NCBI RefSeq assembly: GCF_000308835.1 | Contig: NZ_BAGN01000413.1 | Span: 1 to 60,981, forward strand | Direction of reading: 5' to 3' | Origin: Nocardia vinacea NBRC 16497 | Lineage (GTDB): Bacteria; Actinomycetota; Actinomycetes; Mycobacteriales; Mycobacteriaceae | DNA length: 60,981 nt | Shown: positions 44,159 to 52,074 of the stretch, in pieces | Numbering within the stretch: position 1 is the first letter of the stretch | Layout of the letters: each line of letters opens with the position of its first letter | Translations under genes and position numbers: made by a program | The notes under the pieces: model-generated | The model's database searches: none | Seen by the model: the letters and a program-made list of their open reading frames with translations, nothing else | What the model was told of the DNA's origin: nothing

Positions 44159-45160
44159 TCATTCCATCGAGACTACGACCTTGCCGGCTTTGGTGCGGCC
44201 CTGCTCGACGTACGCCATCGCCTCGAGCGTCTGGTCGAACGGGAATGTCCTGTCGATGACCGGGCGGAGCTGACCATTGTCGTATAGGGCGCCGATCTTG
44301 CGCAGCTGGGAGCCGTTGGCCTGCATGAAGAAGAACTGGTAGCGCACGCCCAGCGCCTTGGCCTGCTTGCGGACCTTGCGACTGAGCAAGTTCATGGCCA
44401 AACCGATGAACGTTGGGGCGCCGAGCTGCTTGGCGAACCCGTCGTCCGGCGGGCCGACGACACCGATGGCCAGGCCGCCAGGCTTCAGCACTGTCAGCGA
44501 CTTTTCGAGGTTCGCCCCGCCCAGGGAGTCCAGCACCAGGTCGTAGCCGGAGAGTACCTTCGAGAAATCTTCCTTGGTGTAGTCGACGACGATGTCGGCG
44601 CCGAGGCTCCTGACCAACTGCTCGGTGTCGGTGTCCGTTGTTGTCGCTACCGTGGCGCCGAGGTACTTGGCGAGCTGGACGACCGTCGACCCGAGGCCAC
44701 CGGCACCGGCGTGGATCAGCACCTTCTGACCTGGCTTCACGTGGGCACGCTCGACGAGAATCTGCCAGGCGGCCAAGGCCACCAGCGGCACCGCGGCTGC
44801 CTCTTGGAGGGTGAGCGAGGCCGGCTTCGGCGCGACGTCGTCCTGGTCGATCGCGATGAACTCCGCGAAGCCTCCGATCCGCAGGTCGCGTGGACGGGCG
44901 TAGACCTCGTCGCCGACTTTCAGGCCGCGTACGGCGGAGCCGATGCGCGTTACGACGCCGGCTACATCGTGGCCGAGCACGAACGGACGCTTGTACTTCA
45001 GGAGCTGCTTGAACTCCCCGTTGCGGACCATTTTGTCCAGCGGGTTGATACTGGTGGCGCTCACTCTGACCAGGACGTCGCGGTCTCCGACGGTGGGCTC
45101 GGGTACCTTTGCGGCGCGTGCGCCGTCCTTGCCGTACTTCTCGACTACGAATGCCTTCAT
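44159..45160 (-). CDS. Zinc-free NADP-dependent quinone oxidoreductase (MDR family)
   Basis: 333 aa. VSATSINPLDKMVRNGEFK and VLGHDVAGVVTRIG form the GroES-like part; KVLIHAGAGGLGSTVVQLAKYLGATV and YDLVLDSLGGANLEKSLTVL the Rossmann part; GKVVVSME the end. It matches the gene at 19247 along its whole length. It lies 74 bp downstream of the lipase-like gene on the same strand and both are divergent from an HxlR regulator. It reduces quinones or other electrophiles. Confidence 0.93.
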   Translation of the reverse strand: MKAFVVEKYGKDGARAAKVPEPTVGDRDVLVRVSATSINPLDKMVRNGEFKQLLKYKRPFVLGHDVAGVVTRIGSAVRGLKVGDEVYARPRDLRIGGFAEFIAIDQDDVAPKPASLTLQEAAAVPLVALAAWQILVERAHVKPGQKVLIHAGAGGLGSTVVQLAKYLGATVATTTDTDTEQLVRSLGADIVVDYTKEDFSKVLSGYDLVLDSLGGANLEKSLTVLKPGGLAIGVVGPPDDGFAKQLGAPTFIGLAMNLLSRKVRKQAKALGVRYQFFFMQANGSQLRKIGALYDNGQLRPVIDRTFPFDQTLEAMAYVEQGRTKAGKVVVSME

Positions 45161-45234
45161 GTCAGGCAGCCTCCTGCGTGATCTTCTTGATGGTTTCTTG
45201 GCGGTCGATGTGATTGGTGGAGCCGTTCTTCTGC

Positions 45235-46146
45235 TTATGCGCCGAGGTGCCGGCGGAGCCACTGGCCCATCTGCTGGATGGCCTGGTCCACCTCGGGTAC
45301 GCGTCCCGCTCCCAAGATGAAGGAGTGCTGTCCTTCGGACATGGCGTGGACTTCGGAAGTGACTTTGAAGTCCACGAGTCGGCGGGCGAGCTGGGCGCCG
45401 TCGTCGGCGAGGGTCTCGTACTCGCCGTAGTGGACGATCGTGGGCGGCAGACCGGTCAGATCGGCGTTCACGAGGCTGATCTCGGGGTCGGTGAAATCTA
45501 CTGCGGGGTCCTGCAGCCAGGCTCCTCTGAATAACTCGAGGGTATTTCTGCTGAGCATCTTGTCCGTTGCCTCGTTGCCGTCCACCGCCGCGTTCCGGAG
45601 GGTGAGGTCGGCCCACGGCGAGACGCTGACGATCGCACCGGGGGTGGCCTCGCCCTGCGCGAGGAGGCGGAGGGGCAGCATGACCGCGAGGGTGCCGCCG
45701 ATCGAATGGCCCGTGCTGCCGATGTTCCGCGGCTCGTAGCCCTGGGACAGCAGCCATCGGTAGGCCGTCTCGGCATCGTCGAGCTGCGCCGGGTGGGGGT
45801 GTTCGGGCGCCAGGCGGAAATCCACGACGAGGGAGCGGGCGCCGGCCGCCTTGGCGATGTGGCCGGCGGCCTTGCGGTCGGAGTGCATCGAGGCGGTGAC
45901 GGATCCGCCGAAGTGGAAGTGGAGCAGCGCCCGGTCGGGGTCGGCGCCCTCGGGGATGGCCCAGAGGGCGGGGACGCCGTTCGCGTCCACTTCGGCGTAG
46001 GTGACGCCTTCCGGTTCGGTCGACGCCCGGTGGTTCGTCTCGACGATGTCGCGGACGACGGCCAGGTCGAGGCCCGGTGTCGACGACTTGGCGCTCACGC
46101 TCGCAAGGAACTGCGCGAACTGCTGTGCCTCTGGGCTTACTCCCAT
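45235..46146 (-). CDS. Alpha/beta hydrolase, hormone-sensitive-lipase / steryl-acetyl-hydrolase type
   Basis: 303 aa; GGAG precedes the ATG. The HSL-type oxyanion motif is HFHFGGSV (HFGG, residues 78-81, instead of HGGG), the nucleophile elbow is GHSIGG with Ser148 (instead of GDSAGG), and VDFRLAPEHPHPAQLDDAE is the family's strand-loop. The C-terminus carries HYGEYETLADD with the acid and SEGQHSFIL with the His. It is divergent from the HxlR at 46270. The C-terminal 75 residues of a homologue are stranded at 47876-48109. Confidence 0.92.
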   Translation of the reverse strand: MGVSPEAQQFAQFLASVSAKSSTPGLDLAVVRDIVETNHRASTEPEGVTYAEVDANGVPALWAIPEGADPDRALLHFHFGGSVTASMHSDRKAAGHIAKAAGARSLVVDFRLAPEHPHPAQLDDAETAYRWLLSQGYEPRNIGSTGHSIGGTLAVMLPLRLLAQGEATPGAIVSVSPWADLTLRNAAVDGNEATDKMLSRNTLELFRGAWLQDPAVDFTDPEISLVNADLTGLPPTIVHYGEYETLADDGAQLARRLVDFKVTSEVHAMSEGQHSFILGAGRVPEVDQAIQQMGQWLRRHLGA

Positions 46147-46226
46147 GGTGACGCTCCTTCGCGGGTCGCTGCCACGCCGACTTCTCGTATGCAGCCAGGT
46201 TGATGTGCTGGTCGCGACCCTACTAG

Positions 46227-46250
46227 CTGAGTATAGAAAAGTAAACTCAG
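46227..46250. promoter_or_regulatory. Operator-like repeat between lipase-like gene and HxlR
   Basis: CTGAGT-N12-ACTCAG in the 123-bp divergent spacer, 19 bp before the HxlR ATG. The AT-rich core contains TATAG. Position supports control of both sides by the HxlR protein. Confidence 0.5.
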
Positions 46251-46269
46251 ACTCGGATAGAATCACGCT

Positions 46270-46779
46270 ATGGATGCGTGGACCCAAACTCTTCAGGGCG
46301 TCGGCATGGACCCCCACCTCGACCGGGACATGTCGAACTGCTCGATCGCGCGGACCCTCGAGATCGTTGGTGAGAAGTGGACGATCCTGATCCTCCGTGA
46401 GGTCATGTACGGCTCGTCCCGGTTCAGCGACTTCGAGCACGTGCTCGGCTGTCCTCGCAACCTCCTCGCGGCGCGGCTTCGGATGCTCGTGGAGGAAGGG
46501 ATCTTAGCGACCGAGACCTACAAGGAGCCCGGCTCGCGGAGCCGCCCGAAGTACGTGATCACCCCGAAGGGGATGGATCTGGCGCCGGCTGTGATGGGGC
46601 TCCTGCAGTGGGGTGACCGTTACCGCGCCGACCCGGAGGGCCCGGCCGTACTGGCGCGACACCGCGCATGCGGCGCGCACGTCGACGTCCAGATTCGTTG
46701 CGAACACGGCCACTCGGTCCAGGCGGAAGACATTGAGAGCATCCCCGGCCCCGCTTTTCGCATGAGGCCGGTGAAGTGA
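46270..46779 (+). CDS. HxlR-family regulator
   Basis: 169 aa. Winged helix: MSNCSIARTLEIVGEKWTIL with Cys24 at the reactive position, GCPRNLLAARLRMLVEEGIL, and the wing RPKYVITPKGMDLAPAV. The C-terminal tail HRACGAHVDVQIRCEHGHSV has Cys residues in a ribbon-like arrangement like the HxlR at 3473. It is divergent from the lipase-like and quinone oxidoreductase genes and convergent with the SDR at 46871. Confidence 0.92.
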   Translation: MDAWTQTLQGVGMDPHLDRDMSNCSIARTLEIVGEKWTILILREVMYGSSRFSDFEHVLGCPRNLLAARLRMLVEEGILATETYKEPGSRSRPKYVITPKGMDLAPAVMGLLQWGDRYRADPEGPAVLARHRACGAHVDVQIRCEHGHSVQAEDIESIPGPAFRMRPVK

Positions 46780-46870
46780 GCTGAGAGCAGTCGTACCAGC
46801 TGCGAACTCGTTTGTCAGCGGACCCGCGGCGAGTTGGTTGCTGGGCCGGTTCCGAGCGACCGACAAGGAC

Positions 46871-47695
46871 TCACTTCGAAGTGGTGGCTGCTGATAAGAC
46901 CGCGTCGTTGACGGCTGTGGACGTTATCGCGACAACGAATTTCTGTGCCCGACTGGCGTTGTCGCACAGGTAACGACGCTTGGGGCGCTTCGATGTCAGT
47001 GCGTGGTCGACGGCCTTCACGACCTTCTGGGGATCGCCCGCGAATTTTTGCATGCGGCCCAACAGCTTCCGAGTCCCAGCAAGGTGTGATGTGTATAGTT
47101 CGCGATGCTCGTCGGTCAGTTGCGCGGTCATTCGGTCGTGCTCGTCGAGCATGCCACCCCACATGTCGGTACGGGTGGGCCCGGGCTCGATGAGCGAGAC
47201 AGGGATCCGCCACGGGCGCAGCTCCATTCGGAGTGCATCGGCCAAGGACTCGACTGCATACTTCGATGCGCTGTAGGCGCCGCTACCTGGTGTCGTGATC
47301 AACCCACTGACCGATGACATGAACACCACCCGTCCACCTGCTTCACGTATTTTCGGCAGCACCGCCTGCGTCACTCCGATCTGGGCCGTCACATTGACCT
47401 CGAGTTGCCGTGACAACTCATCGAGGCGCAACCCCTCCACCGGCCCGTTCACGATGATGCCGGCATTGTTGACAACGCCGTTCAGTTCAGTGGGGAGTCG
47501 ATCGGGAAGCGCGGCGATGCCGGACCTGTCGGTGATGTCGAGGGGGATCGCGTGCACATTGGGTAAGTGATCGAGGCTTTCTAGGGCGGCATCGGATCGA
47601 GCGGTGGCATACACGTCCCAACCTCGTCCGCTCATGTGCTCGGTGATCGCCAGACCGATCCCCCTGCTGGCACCGGTAATCAATACAGAAGGCAT
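46871..47695 (-). CDS. SDR family oxidoreductase
   Basis: 274 aa. SVLITGASRGIGLAITEHM, TARSDAAL (Arg, NADP-type), VNNAGII, Ser in VFMSSVSGLI and YSASKYAVESLADALRMEL (YxxxK). It has a long C-terminal part, as in retinol-dehydrogenase-like SDRs. Its promoter has two TetR operators at 47775 and 47826 of the 21187/28825 type, although the divergent TetR gene expected beside them is missing. Confidence 0.93.
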   Translation of the reverse strand: MPSVLITGASRGIGLAITEHMSGRGWDVYATARSDAALESLDHLPNVHAIPLDITDRSGIAALPDRLPTELNGVVNNAGIIVNGPVEGLRLDELSRQLEVNVTAQIGVTQAVLPKIREAGGRVVFMSSVSGLITTPGSGAYSASKYAVESLADALRMELRPWRIPVSLIEPGPTRTDMWGGMLDEHDRMTAQLTDEHRELYTSHLAGTRKLLGRMQKFAGDPQKVVKAVDHALTSKRPKRRYLCDNASRAQKFVVAITSTAVNDAVLSAATTSK

Positions 47696-47774
47696 GTGTT
47701 CTCGTCTCTCGTCGTCGTATGTCAACTGGTGAGGCTGGTCGGGCCCGGTGACCAATGCGCCATTGATCGCCGAT

Positions 47775-47792
47775 GTATACCGTTTGGTGTAC
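47775..47792. promoter_or_regulatory. TetR operator 1 in duplicated promoter
   Basis: GTATACCGTTTGGTGTAC, 80 bp upstream of the SDR start. It is 51 bp from the second copy, almost the spacing seen at 28825/28877. Confidence 0.75.
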
Positions 47793-47825
47793 TTCTTGGC
47801 GACGGTACGCCGCCTAGCGCGCAAT

Positions 47826-47843
47826 GTAAACCGATCGGTGTTC
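47826..47843. promoter_or_regulatory. TetR operator 2 in duplicated promoter
   Basis: GTAAACCGATCGGTGTTC. The bases between the two operators also match the 28.8-kb promoter (TTGGC, GACGGTAC). The site that should lead into a TetR gene leads into a lipase-like fragment. Confidence 0.75.
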
Positions 47844-47875
47844 TTGCGTGAGTGTTGGTGTCGTGCGCTGTCCCC

Positions 47876-48109
47876 TTCGGGCTACCGCCTCCCACCTTCG
47901 TGTCCTGGGGGACCTACGAGGTCCTCGAAGGCGAGGACGAGGAGTTCGCGCAGCGCGTCGAGGACGCCGGTGTCGACACCGCATCGCTGGCAGTCGCCGG
48001 CGGACAGCACTCCTACGTCTACGGCACCGGCCGGGTCCCGGAGGTCGACGCGGCGATCACCCAGATAGCGACGTGGGTCGGGTCGAAGCTTGACATCAAG
48101 ACGTCGTAG
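47876..48109 (+). pseudogene. C-terminal fragment of a lipase-like hydrolase
   Basis: About 77 codons, FGLPPPTFVSWGTYEVLEGE, then AGGQHSYVYGTGRVPEVDAA and ITQIATWVGSKL, aligned with the end of the intact hydrolase at 45235-46146 (GLPPTIVHYGEYETL, EGQHSFILGAGRVPEVDQAI). It retains the acid and His region but lacks the nucleophile. It follows the duplicated TetR promoter directly. Confidence 0.85.
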
Positions 48110-48162
48110 CCGGCGGCCTCCCGACCGACACCGTCAGCTTCACGAGGAAGGTCCACGAACCC

Positions 48163-49162
48163 ATGCTTGCCGCACGATTGAACCTCGACACCCGCGACTT
48201 CGCAGTCACGGAGGTGCCCGTCCCGACGCCTCCGCCGGGCTGGGTCCGAGTGCGGGTTCGTTCTGCCGGGGTCTGCCTTACGGACCTGCACCTGATCCAC
48301 GGCGCTGCACCTGCAGTCGGGGGACCTGACCCTTGGGCACGAGATCGCCGGCGAGGTCGATCTCCCCGGCCCCGACGTCACCGGGTGGTCTCAGGGTGAT
48401 CGGGTTGCGATCTCCGTCCTGCACCAGCGGCCGGACGGCGAGTTCACGATCGGCGTCGACTTCGACGGAGGGTGGGCCGAGTACGTCGTCACGCCCGCCT
48501 CCACCCTGGTCTGGATTCCGGACTCCCTGCCTTTCGGCATCGCTTCGATCGTCCCCGACGCGATCTCGACACCGTGGGCGGCGATCACCCAGACCGCTCA
48601 GGTCAGGCCGGGGGAAGCTGTCGCGGCCTGGGGTGTCGGCGGTGTTGGCACACATGCGATCCAGCTGTTGCGCTTTATTGGGGCCGCCCCGATCATCGGG
48701 GTCGACCCGCGAGAGGAGGCCAGGGAGCGCGCGCTGCGCCTCGGGGCCGACTTCGTCATCGATCCGACGACAGAGGATCCGGTGGAGCGGATCAGGAGCT
48801 TGACCGGCGGCCGTGGCGTCGACGTGGCCTTCGACTTCGTCGGAAGCTCCCTGGTAGAGGCCCAGCTGCTCCGGGCCGCCGCACCGCGCGGTCGCGCGAT
48901 CTTCGTCGGTGTGAACATGCGGCCATTCGTGCTCGACGTGCCTGCCCTCATGGTCATCATGCGCCAGCAGATCCGCGGACACTTTGCCAACGGCCCGGAC
49001 GCGATCCCCGACCTCATCGACCTCATCGACCTCATCGCTCTCGGTCGCCTCGACTTCTCGGATTCCATCAGCGGGCACTTCGCCTTGACCGACGCCGCCA
49101 TGGCCGTCCAGGCCCTCGAGAAGAAGACCGGTGATCCCGTGCGGTTGGTGCTCGTCCCCTGA
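48163..49162 (+). pseudogene. Zinc-type alcohol dehydrogenase, frameshifted
   Basis: The first frame gives ARLNLDTRDFAVTEVPVPTP and AGVCLTDLHLIHGA; near 48299-48304 the frame moves by one base and continues as ALHLQSGDLTLGHEIAGEVD through GDRVAISVLHQRPDGEF, WGVGGVGTHAIQLLRFIGAA and LEKKTGDPVRLVLVP at 49162. The catalytic zinc Cys and the GHE are present; the four structural-zinc cysteines are absent, as in some MDR branches. One indel separates it from a functional 330-aa gene, so a sequencing error is possible. Confidence 0.8.
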
Positions 49163-49603
49163 CTGGGATGGCAGGTCGTGCGGAACGCACACCCCCGACC
49201 AGGAGTCCACGATGCCGAAAGACAGTTTGCTGTCGATCCCCTTGGACCGCGTGCTGTGACAGGAGGCGGCCTGGACGGGTGAACAGGAATTGGGCTGATT
49301 CGCCGGTTTCACCCACTCTGTCGCTTATTGCGATCGAGTCCTCTTGGTCGGCCGCGGATCGACCGCTCGGGCAACGCCTTGCACACGCGTCTATAACGAA
49401 GTTACAGTTGTGTGGGTCTGCACCAGAGCTCGGCACTTCATGGCCGAGCCGCATCCGGTGGCTCCAGCCGAATCTCTGATGAAAGTGAAAGACATGAAGG
49501 CATTTGGACACACCAACATCAACGACGACGACAAGCCAAACGCCGCGCGGCCGGTGGCGGCTCGACGCAGCGCGCGATTACGTTCCAGGAGGAGCTGAGC
49601 TAC
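49163..49603. other. Gene-poor interval with possible promoter remnant
   Basis: No convincing gene. A TATAACGAAGTTACA motif at 49391-49405 resembles the repeat at 20417-20431, and an ATGAAGGCATTTG start at 49495 resembles the beginning of the quinone oxidoreductase genes, followed by unrelated sequence. This may be a promoter-plus-start remnant. Confidence 0.35.
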
Positions 49604-50083
49604 ATGACAACGCCGAAACGCCCCAGCTGGTTGGATTCTCCGCTGCTACCGAAGATCACGCGGTATGCCAGCAGGGTGCACGTGTGGATCTATCGCCGCA
49701 CCCGCGGGCGGATCGGTGCCCAATTGCGCGTCGGTGCCGCATTCGGCAAGCCGGTACCGACCCTGCTGCTCGAACACCGTGGGCGTAAGTCCGGCAAGAC
49801 CTTCGCGACACCGCTGTTCTACATCACCGACGGCCCCAACATCATCGTCGTCGCGTCGGCCGCTGGATCGCCTGAGAACCCGCAGTGGTACTACAACCTG
49901 CTGGCACATCCTGACACCCATATCGAGATCGGCGGCGCTCGCCGCGCGGTGAGTGCGATCGAAGCCGACCCGCGAGAGCGAGCGCGGCTGTGGCCACGAC
50001 TCGTAGCGGCCTACACCGACTTCGACTCGTACCAGAGTTGGACTGACCGCGAGATCCCTGTGCTCATCCTCGAGCAACGCTGA
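49604..50083 (+). CDS. Deazaflavin (F420)-dependent nitroreductase, Ddn-like
   Basis: 159 aa; AGGAGGAG lies upstream of the ATG. The family core is visible as RRTRGRIGAQLRVGAAFGKP, HRGRKSGKTFATPLFYITDG, NPQWYYNLLAHPDTHIEIGG and the C-terminal YTDFDSYQSWTDREIPVLIL. These are the split beta-barrel features of the Mycobacterium Ddn group, which use reduced F420 to reduce nitro compounds or quinones. It lies 15 bp upstream of the DUF4345-like gene on the same strand. Confidence 0.9.
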   Translation: MTTPKRPSWLDSPLLPKITRYASRVHVWIYRRTRGRIGAQLRVGAAFGKPVPTLLLEHRGRKSGKTFATPLFYITDGPNIIVVASAAGSPENPQWYYNLLAHPDTHIEIGGARRAVSAIEADPRERARLWPRLVAAYTDFDSYQSWTDREIPVLILEQR

Positions 50084-50098
50084 TGGAAGGACATTCGA

Positions 50099-50524
50099 AT
50101 GAACGACACGCCAGCGCAGCTCGCGTCCAAACCCGGTGGTAGTCGCAGTCGGCGAAGATTGCAGTGGACACTAGCGGCGCTGGCGGCGATACCCGTGACC
50201 AGCGCCTTGGGCGAGATCATTCGTGGTCCTCGAGGAGTGCCAGGCGGTTCGCCGGACGTGGCGCCGACACTGGATAGCGCTCTCCGATATGCCAATGTGT
50301 TCAAGTTCGCGGTGGGGCCGGTCATCTGGTCCCAGCTATCACGCGTCGAGCGATCGCCGGCCCTTACTTTCGCGCTGACAACCGTGTTCATCGGCGGTCT
50401 GGCCCGCCTGAGGTCATGGCAACAACGCGGGCGACCGCACCCCGTCTCGGTGGCGGCGGTCGTGCTCGAAAACGCCGGAATGCCGATCCTGCTTGCCTGG
50501 CAGAGACGCATCTCCTCACGTTGA
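50099..50524 (+). CDS. DUF4345-like small membrane protein
   Basis: 141 aa with about four hydrophobic segments. An N-terminal basic stretch leads into LQWTLAALAAIPVTSALGEI, then DSALRYANVFKFAVGPVIW and LTTVFIGGLARLRSW, the pattern I associate with DUF4345. GGAAGG lies upstream. It is probably co-transcribed with the Ddn-like reductase. Function unknown. Confidence 0.7.
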   Translation: MNDTPAQLASKPGGSRSRRRLQWTLAALAAIPVTSALGEIIRGPRGVPGGSPDVAPTLDSALRYANVFKFAVGPVIWSQLSRVERSPALTFALTTVFIGGLARLRSWQQRGRPHPVSVAAVVLENAGMPILLAWQRRISSR

Positions 50525-50816
50525 GTGAGATCGGCAGATCGATTTCAGCCCGGTGGTGGGATCTGGCGGACGTACGCGGTGATCGACTTCGCCGCAAAGT
50601 ATTTTTTTGCCTGGCGGTGAAGGGCACGCGGACTGCCTGCAAGGCGGACGCGCTGGCCTGCAGGAGCTTCAGAACATCGCTGGAGGAAGTACGGGCAAGA
50701 ACGCTCGTGGCTGACTACTACTGGGCCTGTGGCTCTGGGCTGCTGGCCTCGAGGAAATCCTCGGGTGGCAGCACCAAGCTTTGCTACGTTTACGACTCAC
50801 CGAAGGAACCGCACCA
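50525..50816. other. Intergenic interval, no gene
   Basis: Only overlapping shadow frames are present. It probably holds the promoter of the nitronate monooxygenase, whose ribosome site GAAGGAA lies at its end. Confidence 0.5.
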
Positions 50817-51788
50817 ATGAGCCTGCCGCCCATCCTGTCCGAACGCCTGCGCCTGCCCGCAGTCGCGTCACCCATGTTCCTCGTCTCCGGTCCGGAGTTG
50901 GTCATCGCGCAGTCGCGGGCCGGAATCGTGGGCTCGTTCCCGTCGCTGAATGCACGGCCGCAGTCGCAGTTCCGTGAGTGGCTGGTGCGTATCAATGAGG
51001 AACTCGCCAAGCACGATGCCGACAATCCGGATCAGCCCTCGGCCCCGTATGCCGTGAATCTCATTGTGCACAAGAGCAATGAGCGGCTCGAGGAAGACCT
51101 GGCCACTGTCGTCGAATTCCAGGTGCCGATCGTCATCACCTCGCTCGGTGCGCGGGCCGATGTCAATGAGGCCGTGCACTCCTACGGTGGCATCGTGCTG
51201 CATGACGTCATCAATAATGTCTTCGCACACAAGGCCGTCGAGCGCGGCGCAGACGGTCTGATCGCGGTAGCAGCGGGCGCGGGCGGCCACGCCGGAGCCC
51301 AATCTCCCTTCGCTCTCATTCAAGAAATCCGCGCCTGGTTCGACGGTCCACTGCTGCTCTCGGGCGCCATCGGCCACGGCCGTTCCGTTCTCGCCGCGCA
51401 AGCCGCGGGCGCGGACCTCGCCTACATCGGCTCGGCCTTCATCGCCACTGAAGAAGCCAATGCCGCACCGGATTACAAGCAGATGATCGTCGACTCCACT
51501 GCCGCGGACATCATCTACTCCAGCCGCTTCACCGGCGTCCACGGCAACTACCTCCGTCCCAGCATCACGGCGGTGGGCCTCGATCCCGACAATCTGGGTG
51601 ACCGCGGCCCGTCGGCCATGGACTTCGGCACCGACAACTCGCAGACCACCGAAGCCAAACCCTGGCGCGACATTTGGGGCTCCGGCCAGGGCATCGCCAC
51701 CACCACCGCGGTAACCCCCACCGCCCATGTGGTGGATCGCCTTGCCGGCGAATACGCCGAAGCCAAGGCCAGACTCCAGCAACTCTGA
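50817..51788 (+). CDS. Nitronate monooxygenase / NAD(P)H-dependent flavin oxidoreductase
   Basis: 323 aa from ATG 50817. An FMN TIM barrel of the 2-nitropropane dioxygenase family: PAVASPMFLVSGPELVIAQ, AGIVGSFPSLNARP, PIVITSLGA, the catalytic-His loop GAGGHAGAQSPFALI, GAIGHGRSVLAAQAAGADLA and YIGSAFIATEEA. It oxidises alkyl nitronates or acts as a reductase. It lies 1 kb downstream of the Ddn-like nitroreductase, and both may serve nitro-compound handling. The C-terminal GQGIATTTAVTPTAHVVDRL is typical. Confidence 0.93.
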   Translation: MSLPPILSERLRLPAVASPMFLVSGPELVIAQSRAGIVGSFPSLNARPQSQFREWLVRINEELAKHDADNPDQPSAPYAVNLIVHKSNERLEEDLATVVEFQVPIVITSLGARADVNEAVHSYGGIVLHDVINNVFAHKAVERGADGLIAVAAGAGGHAGAQSPFALIQEIRAWFDGPLLLSGAIGHGRSVLAAQAAGADLAYIGSAFIATEEANAAPDYKQMIVDSTAADIIYSSRFTGVHGNYLRPSITAVGLDPDNLGDRGPSAMDFGTDNSQTTEAKPWRDIWGSGQGIATTTAVTPTAHVVDRLAGEYAEAKARLQQL

Positions 51789-52074
51789 CGCCCAACCGCT
51801 CATGAATCCCGCTGGCGGTCCGGAATATCTGAATTTGGAGCACAGCGTGCCCGATCCGGGTGCGGCGGTGGTCAGGTGATGCCGAAGTCTTTGAACGGAT
51901 CATCCTCGCTCATCGGCTGTGTCCATCCGCCAGCGCATCCCCAGCGACCAGGCAACGCGCATTCACTATTGGACAATCCTCAGCGTATCTCACCGACCCA
52001 CAAGGACACGCGATCGCGAACGGCCCCGACCTTGACTATTATTTGAATCAGGCCCATCTTGGTTGGCCGCAATA
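51789..52074. other. Intergenic interval, no gene
   Basis: No supported gene. Composition drops in GC towards its right end, marking the boundary of the 52-58.9 kb island. Confidence 0.5.
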
